DNA of 64,000 nt from contig NZ_AP014624.1 in assembly GCF_000829375.1 (NCBI RefSeq), positions 1,488,001 through 1,552,000 of the forward strand, in the 5' to 3' direction. Shown here piece after piece: positions 20,735 through 28,534 of this stretch. The DNA comes from Chryseobacterium sp. StRB126. GTDB lineage: Bacteria; Bacteroidota; Bacteroidia; Flavobacteriales; Weeksellaceae. How positions within the stretch are numbered: position 1 is the stretch's first letter; each line of letters starts with the position of its first letter. The notes below the pieces were generated by a model. It was not told the origin of the DNA. It saw only the letters and a list, made by a program, of their open reading frames with translations, and did not search any database. Position numbers and translations under genes: made by a program.

Positions 20735-22324
20735 ATGAGTATCAATATAAAACTTTTAATGCCATGTATGCTGGTTTCAGCAATGGCTTTCTCTCAGTCT
20801 TCAGTTTCAGGATATGTGTATGAAGACAGCAACAAGAACCAAAAGAAAGAAAACCGTGAAAAGGGAATGGAAGGAGTAGCGGTTTCCAATGGAGTTCAGG
20901 TGGTATTAACGGATAAAAATGGACGTTACAGCCTGCCAGTTCAGGAAGATCAGACTATTTTTGTCATTAAACCATCAGGATATCAAACCGCTTTAAACAG
21001 TAATAATCTTCCACAGTTTTATTACCATCATAAACCAAAAGGGTCTCCAGCAGATTTTAAATATAAGGGCGTAGCTCCAACCGGTGAACTTCCCAAAGAA
21101 TTGAATTTTCCGCTTTATCAACAGAATGAAAACAAAAATTTTGATATTCTGGTTTTCGGAGATCCACAGCCTTATACAGAAAAAGAATTGGATTATTTTA
21201 AAAGAGGAATTGTCAATGAAGTAAAAAATACCAGGAAAAATGCAGTGTTGGGAATCAGTTTGGGAGATTTGGTAGGAGATAACCTAAGTCTTCAGAAACT
21301 TTATGCTGACGTGATGAAGGAAGTAGGACTGCCTTGGTATAATGTAATGGGAAATCATGACATGAACTACGATGCCAAAGACGATAAACTTTCAGACGAA
21401 ACCTTTGAATCCAATTTCGGTCCTACCAATTATTCCTTCAATTACGGAAATGTACACTTCATTATCTTGGATGATATTTTGTATCCCGACCCAAGAGACG
21501 GAAAAGGCTATTGGGGCGGATTCCGTGAAGATCAGCTTCAATTTATCGAAAATGATTTGAAACTGGTTGATAAAAATAAACTGATCGTAGTCTCTTTCCA
21601 TATTCCGTTGGAACATCATGATGAAGACAGTTTCAGAAATGCAGACCGTCAGAAATTGTTTGATTTCCTGAATCCTTTCCAGAATGTATTGCTTTTATCA
21701 GCCCACACTCATATCCAACAGCAGATTTTCTATGGAAAAAAAGCGGGCTGGAACAGGATCAAAGAATTACATGAATATAACGTGGGAACCACTTGTGGAG
21801 ATTGGTATTCTGGAACAGCAGATGAAGCAGGGCTTCCTACTTCAACCATGAGAGACGGAACGGCAAAAGGATATTCTTTCATCAGCTTTACCGATAATCA
21901 ATACAAAGTAAAATACAAAACAGCCGGAAAACCGGAAGATTATCAGATCAAACTATACGTTCCAAAAGTGATTCCATTCCCGTCAAAAACCTCTGCAAAA
22001 GTGTTGGCTAACTTCTTTATGGGAAGCAAAAAAGATAAAGTAGAGTACAGAATAGACAACGGGAAATGGGAAGAAATGGAATATGATGAAACCATAGATC
22101 CCAATTTTGCCCTTTCCGTTTTCAAATGGGATACCACAGAGAAGATTCTACAAGGGAGAAGACCTTCTAACCCTGAACTGTCCAAACATATCTGGGAAGC
22201 AGATTTTCCTAAAAAACTAGCCTTGGGAAAACACAAAGTTGAGGTTAGAGCGATTGACATGTATGGAAACCAGTTCTCTGTTTCAGAAGAATTTGAAGTA
22301 CAGAACGCCATCCAGATTCCTTAA
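20735..22324 (+). CDS. Exported calcineurin-like metallophosphoesterase
   Basis: 529 residues. Signal peptide (about 1-21, ending AFSQ), an N-terminal beta-sandwich resembling the calcineurin-associated or Cna-B-like domain (about 25-120, with SGYVYEDSNKNQKK and GVQVVLTDKNGRYSL), then the binuclear metal site motifs GDPQPY, GDLVGDN, GNHDMNYD, SFHIPLEH and SAHTHIQQ, and a C-terminal beta domain. It should cleave phosphomonoesters or phosphodiesters outside the inner membrane. As third gene of the SusCD operon it probably processes the imported ligand or releases phosphate from it. The three-domain layout is common in Bacteroidota enzymes of this family. Confidence 0.93.
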   Translation: MSINIKLLMPCMLVSAMAFSQSSVSGYVYEDSNKNQKKENREKGMEGVAVSNGVQVVLTDKNGRYSLPVQEDQTIFVIKPSGYQTALNSNNLPQFYYHHKPKGSPADFKYKGVAPTGELPKELNFPLYQQNENKNFDILVFGDPQPYTEKELDYFKRGIVNEVKNTRKNAVLGISLGDLVGDNLSLQKLYADVMKEVGLPWYNVMGNHDMNYDAKDDKLSDETFESNFGPTNYSFNYGNVHFIILDDILYPDPRDGKGYWGGFREDQLQFIENDLKLVDKNKLIVVSFHIPLEHHDEDSFRNADRQKLFDFLNPFQNVLLLSAHTHIQQQIFYGKKAGWNRIKELHEYNVGTTCGDWYSGTADEAGLPTSTMRDGTAKGYSFISFTDNQYKVKYKTAGKPEDYQIKLYVPKVIPFPSKTSAKVLANFFMGSKKDKVEYRIDNGKWEEMEYDETIDPNFALSVFKWDTTEKILQGRRPSNPELSKHIWEADFPKKLALGKHKVEVRAIDMYGNQFSVSEEFEVQNAIQIP

Positions 22325-22361
22325 GCTTTTCATTTTTTACTATACTTTTTTTTAGATTTAT

Positions 22362-22392
22362 AAACCGGTTCTCATGAGCCGGTTTTATTTTT
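22362..22392 (+). terminator. Terminator of the SusCD-phosphoesterase operon
   Basis: AACCGGTTC and GAGCCGGTT pair around a 4-base loop, followed by TTTATTTTT, about 40 bases after the stop. Confidence 0.85.
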
Positions 22393-22446
22393 GCTGAGGT
22401 TGAAAGCTGTCGGAAAATACCTGTATATCAGTTTTAAGTAAAAATT

Positions 22447-22513
22447 CAATAGAGGCGGGCTTTAGCCTGCTTTCTTAATAATACCCAATTCCAATGGCTT
22501 TAGCCTAAACTTA
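22447..22513. repeat. REP-like element, intact copy
   Basis: The copy reads TTCAATAGAGGCGGGCTTTA then GCCTG, and after a spacer CCAATGGCTTTAGCC. The same layout recurs at 35873-35941, at 54749-54779 (left half), split at 23400-23430 and 23564-23606, and degenerate at 23644-23711. It is a dispersed intergenic repeat with two GGCTTTAGCC-like halves. Confidence 0.75.
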
Positions 22514-22592
22514 CTATTTTGACTTTAGTGAAATTCAAGGGTTCAATATCTATTCCAACTATTAAAAAACTATTAAATATCCTTTCTTTCCA

Positions 22593-22621
22593 TTGCATAA
22601 AAATGTTCTTTCGTAACTTTG
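22593..22621 (+). promoter_or_regulatory. Full Bacteroidota promoter (TTG and TAnnTTTG) of the SDR gene
   Basis: TTG at 22593-22595 and TAACTTTG at 22614-22621 are 18 bases apart, near the usual spacing. The -7 box overlaps the longer in-frame start at 22619, so translation must begin at 22643. Confidence 0.7.
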
Positions 22622-22642
22622 TCCCACGAAAAATATTACACT

Positions 22643-23356
22643 ATGAATATAAACGGTAAAAATGCCATCGTTACAGGTGGTGGAAGAGGGTTAGGGAAAG
22701 CTGTAGCATTAGCTTTAGCCAATGAAGGAGTGAACGTTGCCATTACAGGAAGAAACGAAGAAAATCTTAAAAATACAGTTGAAGAAATCCAGAAACTAGG
22801 AGTAAAATCAGCGTATGCAATTTTCTCTATTGATGATGAAGCAGCTGTAAAAGCAGGTATAGAAACTTTAGCTGAACAATTAGGTGGAGTAGATATTTTG
22901 GTGAACAATGCAGGAATCGGAGATTTCGGAACTATTGAAGATATGCCTTCTGAAACTTGGGAGCAGGTAATCAAAACCAATTTATTTGGTGTGTACTATG
23001 CGGCTAAGGCCGTTCATCCATTGATGAAAGCTAAAGGAGAAGGTGATATCGTAAACGTTGCTTCTACTGCAGGATTAAAAGGTGGTCCAAATATGTCAGC
23101 ATATGCCGCTTCAAAAGCAGCTGTTGTTTCTCTGTCTCAATCGATGATGGCAGAATGGAGAAAACAAAACATCCGTGTAATTACATTGACGCCAAGCACC
23201 ATTGCTTCTGATATGAGTATCCAGGGTGGACTTACAGATGGAAATCCTGATAAAGTTCTACAGCCTGAAGACTTCGCAGAATGGGTAAGAGATATCCTGA
23301 AAATGAACAGAAGAGCATTAATCGCAAACGGTTCAATTTTCTCTACGAATCCATAA
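22643..23356 (+). CDS. Short-chain dehydrogenase/reductase (3-ketoacyl-ACP-reductase-like)
   Basis: 237 residues. The classical SDR pattern is complete: NAD(P)-binding TGGGRGLG (residues 11-18), NNAG (88-91), catalytic S141 in VNVASTAG, and Y154-x3-K158 in SAYAASKAA. The R in TGRNEEN after strand two suggests NADP(H) preference. The family includes FabG-type 3-oxoacyl-ACP reductases and many other alcohol or ketone reductases, so the substrate is open. It is a single-gene unit with a clear promoter, and the start is set by that promoter. Confidence 0.93.
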   Translation: MNINGKNAIVTGGGRGLGKAVALALANEGVNVAITGRNEENLKNTVEEIQKLGVKSAYAIFSIDDEAAVKAGIETLAEQLGGVDILVNNAGIGDFGTIEDMPSETWEQVIKTNLFGVYYAAKAVHPLMKAKGEGDIVNVASTAGLKGGPNMSAYAASKAAVVSLSQSMMAEWRKQNIRVITLTPSTIASDMSIQGGLTDGNPDKVLQPEDFAEWVRDILKMNRRALIANGSIFSTNP

Positions 23357-23428
23357 AAGCGTTTAAGATTTAAAGTTGTCATAGAACAACTATTTCAATT
23401 TTAAATTATAGGTAAAGAAATTCAATAG

Positions 23429-23563
23429 AAGGGGCTGTCTCAAAAGTCAAATAATTTGGCTTTTGTCATTCTGACGAAGGAAGAATCTCATTGTTGGTCA
23501 GTTGTTTGAGATTTTTCATTACATTGCATTTTATTCAGAATGACACTTTTGAGACAGCCTCTT
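23429..23563. mobile_element. MITE-like element inserted in a REP-like repeat
   Basis: About 135 bases without a gene, bounded by inverted repeats: GGCTGTCTCAAAAGT on the left and its complement ACTTTTGAGACAGCC on the right. An inner inverted pair GTCATTCTGA / TCAGAATGAC lies further in. The ends resemble the terminal repeats of some insertion sequences. The flanks (TTCAATAGAA on the left, CCAACGGCTTTAGCC on the right) are the two halves of the REP-like repeat seen intact at 22447-22513. Confidence 0.65.
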
Positions 23564-23711
23564 TGTTTATAATATTACCATTCCAACGGCTTTAGCCAAA
23601 ACCTAAAAAATCTGTGTCATCAGTGCAATCTGTGGGAGATAAAAATTAAATAGAAGCTAGCTTTATTCCATTCAACAATATAAAATCCATCAGCTTTATC
23701 CAAAACTTACC
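23564..23711. repeat. REP-like half, CTGTG repeat and degenerate REP-like copy
   Basis: In order: the right half of the split REP-like repeat (CCAACGGCTTTAGCC), a fragment of the other dispersed family (CAGTGCAATCTGTGGGAGAT), and a decayed REP-like copy (AATAGAAGCTAGCTTTATTCC through CATCAGCTTTATCC). No gene is supported. Confidence 0.55.
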
Positions 23712-23742
23712 CTTTCCATTTTTTTAACCGTAATAACATTAG

Positions 23743-23750
23743 TATTTTTG
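23743..23750 (+). promoter_or_regulatory. Bacteroidota -7 box of prmA
   Basis: TATTTTTG fits TAnnTTTG, 15 bases before the ATG at 23766. It overlaps the longer TTG start at 23748 and so rules it out. Confidence 0.55.
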
Positions 23751-23765
23751 CAGCAAATTATTCAC

Positions 23766-24593
23766 ATGCAAAATTATTTAGAATTCAACTTCAAAATTTC
23801 TCCATTGCAACCTTGGAACGAGATATTAATGGCAGAACTTATCGAAATAGGTTTTGACAGCTTTACAGAAGAAATTCACGGAATTTTAGGATACATCCAG
23901 ACCGATTTATTTAATGAAGATCAGCTTAAAGCCCTTCCGATCTTTGAAAACGAAAATGTAAAAATTGAGTATTCTTTTGAAGAAATGCCGAACATCAACT
24001 GGAATGAAGAGTGGGAGAAGAACTTTTCACCCATCAATATTGATGATAAAGTATTGATCAGAGCAGAGTTCCATGAGTCTGTACCGGGAATGCATGAAAT
24101 TATCATTCAGCCTAAAATGTCATTCGGAACAGGGCATCACCCTACCACCCACCTGATGATCCAACAGATGATGGATATTGATTTCAATGGGAAGAAAGTT
24201 CTGGATATGGGATGTGGAACCTCTGTATTGGCAATTTATGCAAAACAACAAGGAGCAGGAGATACAAAAGCCATCGACATTGATGAATGGTCTGTAGAAA
24301 ACTCAAAAGAAAATGCAGTAAGAAACAGTGTTGAATTAGACATCGAGCTGGGAACAGCAGAAAACTTAGGAAACGAAAATTTCGACATTATTTTAGCCAA
24401 TATCAATAGAAATATTCTGATCTCAGATATCCCAACGTATGTCTCTGTACTGAAGGAAGGTGGAAAACTATTGCTTTCAGGACTTTGTTTCTTTGATGTG
24501 GATGATATTCTGGAAGTTTGTAAAGAAAGCGGTCTTACCCTGAAGAAGCAATTGCAGAGAGAAGAATGGGTAAGTTTATTGCTTGAAAAATAA
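23766..24593 (+). CDS. prmA: Ribosomal protein L11 methyltransferase PrmA
   Basis: 275 residues. PrmA methylates amino groups of ribosomal protein L11 using S-adenosylmethionine. The N-terminal substrate domain contains FDSFTEE and INWNEEWEKNFSP; the methyltransferase domain has FGTGHHPTTHLM, the SAM-binding motif VLDMGCGTSVLAIYA, the acidic end of strand two AIDIDEWSVENSKENA and the catalytic-region motif ILANINRNIL. The family's usual length is near 280-300, so it is complete. A gene for an exported SH3-like protein follows after 17 bases and is probably co-transcribed. The start is fixed by the -7 box. Confidence 0.96.
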   Translation: MQNYLEFNFKISPLQPWNEILMAELIEIGFDSFTEEIHGILGYIQTDLFNEDQLKALPIFENENVKIEYSFEEMPNINWNEEWEKNFSPINIDDKVLIRAEFHESVPGMHEIIIQPKMSFGTGHHPTTHLMIQQMMDIDFNGKKVLDMGCGTSVLAIYAKQQGAGDTKAIDIDEWSVENSKENAVRNSVELDIELGTAENLGNENFDIILANINRNILISDIPTYVSVLKEGGKLLLSGLCFFDVDDILEVCKESGLTLKKQLQREEWVSLLLEK

Positions 24594-24610
24594 AAAACGA
24601 AATAACAAAT

Positions 24611-25456
24611 ATGAAAACTTTATTGACCGCTTTATTTTTACTGACGCTGCAACTTTTTACAGCTCAGGAAAATGAAGTGTATGCAGACGGTGTTTTTAAC
24701 TTTACGGAAAACAAGAATCAGAAAATCTTTACAGATTGGACAAGAGTAAGAACAGAACCAGGTGTAAATGCTCAGATTTTAGATTCACTGCAAAGCAATC
24801 AGCAGATTATGATTCTTAAGAAAGAAGAGAGAGTGCCTGTCTTACAACTGGGAGAAAGAAGAGCTAACTGGTATAAAATTTCTTATCAAAAAGGAGATAT
24901 AATGACTGAAGGTTACATTTGGGGAGGTAACCTTTGTGTTGGCTATCGTAATAAAAACGGTTATGATTTCCTTTTCGGACTTTCAAAAACAGTAGATAGA
25001 AAAAATAAATCTCTGAATGAGATCGAAAAACAAAACATCGCCGGAATAAAAGTAATGGAAGGGAATACCCTGATTGAAGAAATCTACTTTGATACCGGAA
25101 AAGGAGAAGAGTTGAGTACAGCTTCTTTTAGTATTGAAAGTAACCATAAACTACAGGATGTAGAATTTACTTTAAAAGCTATGGTATCCGGTGAAGCATG
25201 TGGTATTGCAACGTATGACCAATACGTTCTTTATAAGAATAAGAAACTCATTGCTCTTCCACAGTTGATGAATGTAGGAGACGCCGGAGCTTACTATCAC
25301 AGTGAAGAATATGTTTTTCCTAATGATAAAGGAGGAATTCCTAATACCTTTATCCTGAAAGTAGAAGACATGGAAACTGATGATAAAGACCGGGAGAAGA
25401 AAACACACTCTTCCAAAACTTATATTTGGAATGGAAGTTCTTATAAGCTTAAATAG
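24611..25456 (+). CDS. Exported protein with an SH3-like domain
   Basis: 281 residues. A signal peptide (about residues 1-18, ending LFTAQ) precedes a bacterial SH3-like segment (about 35-110) with WTRVRTEPGVNAQILDSL and ANWYKISYQKG. The C-terminal part is a beta-rich region of unknown family containing ESNHKLQDVEFTLKAM and VFPNDKGGIPNTFILKVEDMETDD. SH3-like domains in exported bacterial proteins often bind cell wall or protein partners. It lies 17 bases after prmA, a linkage that says little about its role. It is followed by a strong terminator. Confidence 0.8.
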   Translation: MKTLLTALFLLTLQLFTAQENEVYADGVFNFTENKNQKIFTDWTRVRTEPGVNAQILDSLQSNQQIMILKKEERVPVLQLGERRANWYKISYQKGDIMTEGYIWGGNLCVGYRNKNGYDFLFGLSKTVDRKNKSLNEIEKQNIAGIKVMEGNTLIEEIYFDTGKGEELSTASFSIESNHKLQDVEFTLKAMVSGEACGIATYDQYVLYKNKKLIALPQLMNVGDAGAYYHSEEYVFPNDKGGIPNTFILKVEDMETDDKDREKKTHSSKTYIWNGSSYKLK

Positions 25457-25476
25457 TAATCCTTTTGTTTAAATAG

Positions 25477-25509
25477 AAAAAACCGTTGTTATTGTACAGC
25501 GGTTTTTTT
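25477..25509 (+). terminator. Terminator of the prmA-SH3 operon
   Basis: AACCGTTGT and ACAGCGGTT pair across an 8-base loop, followed by a run of T, about 25 bases after the stop. Confidence 0.8.
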
Positions 25510-25920
25510 GTTCATACAGAATACAACACAAAAATAGGACTGGAACAACCAGCCCTACCAAACATGATTAAGTGTATAGTTTAGCCATAAATGGCTATAA
25601 GGAATAAGTTGCACAAAAAAGATTTTTATTGAAGCTTAATCAATGTTTCCTTAAATAATAATTAAAACTAACTTTTATAGAGGCTTCTCGGTAAAAGCTT
25701 ATACCGTAAAAGTACCACGAATTGAAGTTCACCTATGGAAAAGTTAAGCTGATCCTGCGAAATCAGTCAGTGAAACGGAATTTTTATATTGTGAAGCGTA
25801 TCTCGTCACTCCATAACTGAAACAGCATCATTTGCTCTTCAATGATCTAAAAAAATAACCCCTCACAGCTCTTACTGCAAGGGTTTATAATTTCTTTGTA
25901 TATGTTTACGAATACACTTT
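25510..25920. other. Gene-free stretch
   Basis: I see no gene, RNA or convincing repeat. Near 25860-25885 there is a weak hairpin (CCCCTCACAGCTC with GCAAGGG) before a T-rich run that could end the minus-strand phosphatase gene. The rest is AT-rich and unstructured. Confidence 0.4.
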
Positions 25921-26745
25921 TTAAGGATTAGCTTTTACTGCATTGTACATCAGTGAATCTTTCTGTTGATGAGTGTAATCATATTTGTATTGATAAAACG
26001 AAGCTTCCCAGTCCCCATATCCAACGTTAGGAATGATAATGAATTTTTTACCAAACTCATTCGCTGCATTTTTCACGGCTGCAGAACGTTCTATTTCTGA
26101 TTTTTTATCAAATAGATTGGAGAAATCAGCAAGATTATCACCCAATAGTAAAACAATATTATAATTTTTAGCGATGTCCAGGCGTCTGTTTTCCTTACTG
26201 CTTTCTTTATATCGAAGAATAAGGTTGGCATCACTTTGCAGTGGAAAATTGTATTGTTTTAGGTTTTTTAATGTTCCTGCACGTTCCTGTTCTACTCGGT
26301 TGGTAACGTAAAATACCTGTATACCTTTACTCGCGGCGTACTGATAGAACTCCTGAGAACCGGTAAGTGGTGTTGCAATACCTTTGGCAGTCCATTCTTC
26401 CCATGTTTTTTGATCGTAATCTTTTCCCATTTTTGAACGCTCAACGGCGTAATAGGAATTATCTAAAAAGGTCTCATCAATATCAGAAACAATTGCTAAA
26501 GGCTTATCCGATTTTTGTACTAAAGCTTCATCCAGACGAAGTTTTGCAATATTGTAAGCCTGCAGGCAAAGTGCTTCATATTCGGCTGCTCTTTGTTGAT
26601 AAAAGGCAGCATATATTTTCCCGTCACGTCCAAGATTTTGATAAGGAGCATCCTGAATAGAGGTCTTAGTAATCGGAGTTGCTGTTTTGCATGATAAAGT
26701 CAAAGCAAAGGCACAGCTTGCAATAATGAACTTGAAATTTTTCAT
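25921..26745 (-). CDS. Acid phosphatase/5'-nucleotidase lipoprotein, e(P4) type (HAD superfamily)
   Basis: 274 residues. A lipoprotein signal ends at C19 (LTLSC). The HAD core starts with VSDIDET (nucleophile D88 and D90 in D-x-D-x-T), followed by the e(P4)-typical TWEEWTAKG, FYVTNR (motif II Thr/Asn), the motif III Lys region RYKESSKENRR and LLLGDNLADF (motif IV Asp). Family members are outer-membrane phosphatases that free nucleosides or nicotinamide ribosides from phosphorylated precursors. It is a single gene with its own promoter at 26765. Together with the nearby phosphoesterases it adds to an apparent emphasis on phosphate release in this part of the genome. Confidence 0.93.
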   Translation of the reverse strand: MKNFKFIIASCAFALTLSCKTATPITKTSIQDAPYQNLGRDGKIYAAFYQQRAAEYEALCLQAYNIAKLRLDEALVQKSDKPLAIVSDIDETFLDNSYYAVERSKMGKDYDQKTWEEWTAKGIATPLTGSQEFYQYAASKGIQVFYVTNRVEQERAGTLKNLKQYNFPLQSDANLILRYKESSKENRRLDIAKNYNIVLLLGDNLADFSNLFDKKSEIERSAAVKNAANEFGKKFIIIPNVGYGDWEASFYQYKYDYTHQQKDSLMYNAVKANP

Positions 26746-26764
26746 TGAATTAAAATAGAGAAAG

Positions 26765-26795
26765 CAAAATTATAACAATTTGATTGGTATGACAA
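26765..26795 (-). promoter_or_regulatory. Full Bacteroidota promoter of the acid phosphatase gene
   Basis: On the minus strand the -7 box TAATTTTG (26765-26772) lies 20 bases from a TTG (26793-26795), 19 bases before the ATG. Confidence 0.6.
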
Positions 26796-26909
26796 CTATT
26801 TCTCATGTTAGCTTTTTTGAAGGGACAATAATGATTAGATTTGGATACTGGATTGACATATGATCCATAGACGGCTAAGAAGAAAATAAAAGGACTATAA
26901 AATTGCGAA

Positions 26910-27497
26910 ATGACCAATGTATTTGAAAATTATCTATCCTCAATAGAAGGACTATCAGCCGAGGAAATCAACTATTCTGCGGAGTTCTTCAAACCGATAT
27001 TCTTAAAAAAGGGTGATTTTTTTATTCATGAAGATGAACCCTGTCGTTATATTGGATTTATTGTTAGTGGCGCTGTAAAAGCATACGCTATAGACAAAGA
27101 TGGAAAAGAAAATATAACCTGCTTCAAGTTTGAAAATGAATTTGTCACCTCGTTTCCGGAATTTGTAAGGCAGGAGAAATCCAGAAGGAGTATCAGGGCT
27201 ATAGAAGATAGCGTAGTCTATAGGATAAGCTATCCGGACTATCTGCATCTGCTTGTTCAGGCAACTGCTTGGAACGGGGTCATAAAATCGATGATGGAAA
27301 AAGAGTATAGCCAAAAAGAACGTTATCTGCTGAATTACAATAATAGATCTGCTGTGGATAAATACCGTTATGTCCTGTCTGACGAACCGATGCTTGTCCA
27401 GCGCGTAACAACTCAGGATCTGGCATCGTACCTGGGTATCACGCAGCGATCACTTACACGGGCGAAAGGGCAAATACATAAGCCCAATGTGTTATAG
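26910..27497 (+). CDS. Crp/Fnr-family transcriptional regulator
   Basis: 195 residues. An N-terminal cyclic-nucleotide-binding-type beta-roll (about 20-120, with KKGDFFIHEDEPCRYIGFIVSGAVKAY and RRSIRAIEDSVVYRISY) is followed by a helix and a short C-terminal helix-turn-helix (TTQDLASYLGITQRSLTRAKG). No cysteine cluster for an iron-sulfur centre is evident. It resembles the many small Crp/Fnr regulators of Bacteroidota that sit beside a single target gene. An MBL-fold gene follows after 54 bases with a palindrome between them. The two genes look richer in CG-containing words than their neighbours, hinting at acquisition by transfer. Confidence 0.9.
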   Translation: MTNVFENYLSSIEGLSAEEINYSAEFFKPIFLKKGDFFIHEDEPCRYIGFIVSGAVKAYAIDKDGKENITCFKFENEFVTSFPEFVRQEKSRRSIRAIEDSVVYRISYPDYLHLLVQATAWNGVIKSMMEKEYSQKERYLLNYNNRSAVDKYRYVLSDEPMLVQRVTTQDLASYLGITQRSLTRAKGQIHKPNVL

Positions 27498-27509
27498 GAC
27501 AAATGTCCT
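27496..27509. promoter_or_regulatory. Candidate operator for the Crp/Fnr regulator
   Basis: AGGACAAATGTCCT contains perfect 6-base inverted arms (AGGACA / TGTCCT) two bases apart. It begins at the stop of the regulator gene and lies 22 bases upstream of the -7 box of the MBL-fold gene, where a Crp-type activator would act. The two-fold symmetry suits a Crp/Fnr dimer; binding is inferred. Confidence 0.55.
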
Positions 27510-27531
27510 TATTCGGTCCTGATCAGCGATG

Positions 27532-27539
27532 TAGATTTG
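27532..27539 (+). promoter_or_regulatory. Bacteroidota -7 box of the MBL-fold gene
   Basis: TAGATTTG fits TAnnTTTG, 12 bases before the ATG at 27552. It overlaps the longer TTG start at 27537. Confidence 0.55.
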
Positions 27540-27551
27540 CACAAAAAAAAT

Positions 27552-28235
27552 ATGCTACGTCAAATTGCTCCCGAAGTGTTTCAGGTTTCATTGATGCCAC
27601 GAAACAGTATCAACTGCTATATAATTGAAGGGGTATTGGTGGACTCAGGAATACGGAGTTCATATACCTCTGTAAAGAAAGCTCTTCAGAAAATTCCCGT
27701 TTATCAACATGTACTCACGCATGCACATGCAGACCACCAGGGTTGTAGCGATCAGATATGCGCAGAGTTCGAGATCCCTTTACTTTGTCATCCCGACGAA
27801 GTTTTTAGGACCGAAACGGGGATGGTAACCAACGATTATCCAACGCCAGAACATTGGATAGCAAAGTTGCAGCAAAAGTATTGGGCAGGCCAGGGGCATA
27901 AAGTTGAACGGACCATTGTTGAAAATGATAGAATCGGAAACTTTAAGGTAATAGAAACTCCAGGACATTCGGCAGGCCATATTTCTTTATTCCGTGAGCA
28001 AGATGGGGTACTGATCATCGGAGATGTGGCAACAAATATGAACCTGCTTACGACAATGACTGGTCTGCGGCTTCCGCCAAATATATTCACCTCGAATCAG
28101 CAGCGTAATATAGAGTCACTACAGAAGTTAGCAACATTAAACCCTACTATTATCTGCTTCGGTCACGGACCTGTTATGCGAAATACAGATCGAAAGTTTG
28201 AGCAATTTGTAGCTAAATGCAGTGCGGCTGTTTAA
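27552..28235 (+). CDS. MBL-fold metallo-hydrolase
   Basis: 227 residues. The metallo-beta-lactamase fold is shown by THAHADHQG (H-x-H-x-D-H metal motif), TPGHSAGHISLF, IIGDVATN (bridging Asp) and the late His in CFGHGPVM. This glyoxalase-II-like set of ligands is typical of thioesterase or lactonase-type enzymes; there is no signal peptide, so it acts in the cytoplasm. The family is broad and the substrate cannot be told from sequence. The upstream Crp/Fnr gene and the palindrome suggest induced expression. The start is set by the -7 box at 27532. Confidence 0.9.
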   Translation: MLRQIAPEVFQVSLMPRNSINCYIIEGVLVDSGIRSSYTSVKKALQKIPVYQHVLTHAHADHQGCSDQICAEFEIPLLCHPDEVFRTETGMVTNDYPTPEHWIAKLQQKYWAGQGHKVERTIVENDRIGNFKVIETPGHSAGHISLFREQDGVLIIGDVATNMNLLTTMTGLRLPPNIFTSNQQRNIESLQKLATLNPTIICFGHGPVMRNTDRKFEQFVAKCSAAV

Positions 28236-28313
28236 AGATGGATCTTGCTGTAATTACAGTTTAAAAGAAGAAGCGTTTTAGATTCCTTTTTTTATAGAGC
28301 TATGAGGTTTAAG

Positions 28314-28385
28314 TGGGCGCAGAAGAACTCGAACCTTTAACCGTCCCGATTACAAATCGGGATGCTCTCTCTGTTGATCTTTAGT
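28314..28385 (-). pseudogene. Degenerate tRNA-Thr(TGT)-like remnant
   Basis: Read on the minus strand, an intact anticodon arm (CCCGA, loop TTTGTAA, TCGGG, anticodon TGT) is followed by a variable loop, a T-arm containing GGTTCGAG, and a 3' acceptor-like GCGCCCA. The 5' half has lost the matching acceptor strand and a good D-arm. It lies 44 bases from an intact tRNA-Arg on the same strand. The boundaries are approximate. Confidence 0.5.
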
Positions 28386-28397
28386 AAAGGACAACAA

Positions 28398-28428
28398 AAA
28401 ACCTCACCATAAAAATGATGAGGTTTTG
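28398..28428 (-). terminator. Hairpin between tRNA remnant and tRNA-Arg (copy 1)
   Basis: AAAACCTCAcCAT and ATGATGAGGTTTT form a stem with A-rich and T-rich flanks. Near-identical copies lie at 31261-31290 and 31964-31996. Confidence 0.7.
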
Positions 28429-28502
28429 TGAGCGCGAAAGGATTCGAACCTTTGACCGTCTGCTTAGAAGGCAGATGCTCTATCCAGCTGAGCTACGCAC
28501 CC
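28429..28502 (-). tRNA. tRNA-Arg(TCT), copy 1
   Basis: 74 bases. The cloverleaf is complete: acceptor GGGTGCG with CGCGCTC (two G-T pairs), D-arm GCTCAGCTGGATAGAGC, anticodon stem CTGCC with loop TTCTAAG (anticodon TCT) and T-arm with GGTTCGAATCC. CCA is not encoded. It is identical to the copy at 31998-32071. Confidence 0.95.
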
Positions 28503-28534
28503 ATTGTATAATTTTGAGAAAATTACCAAAACTG

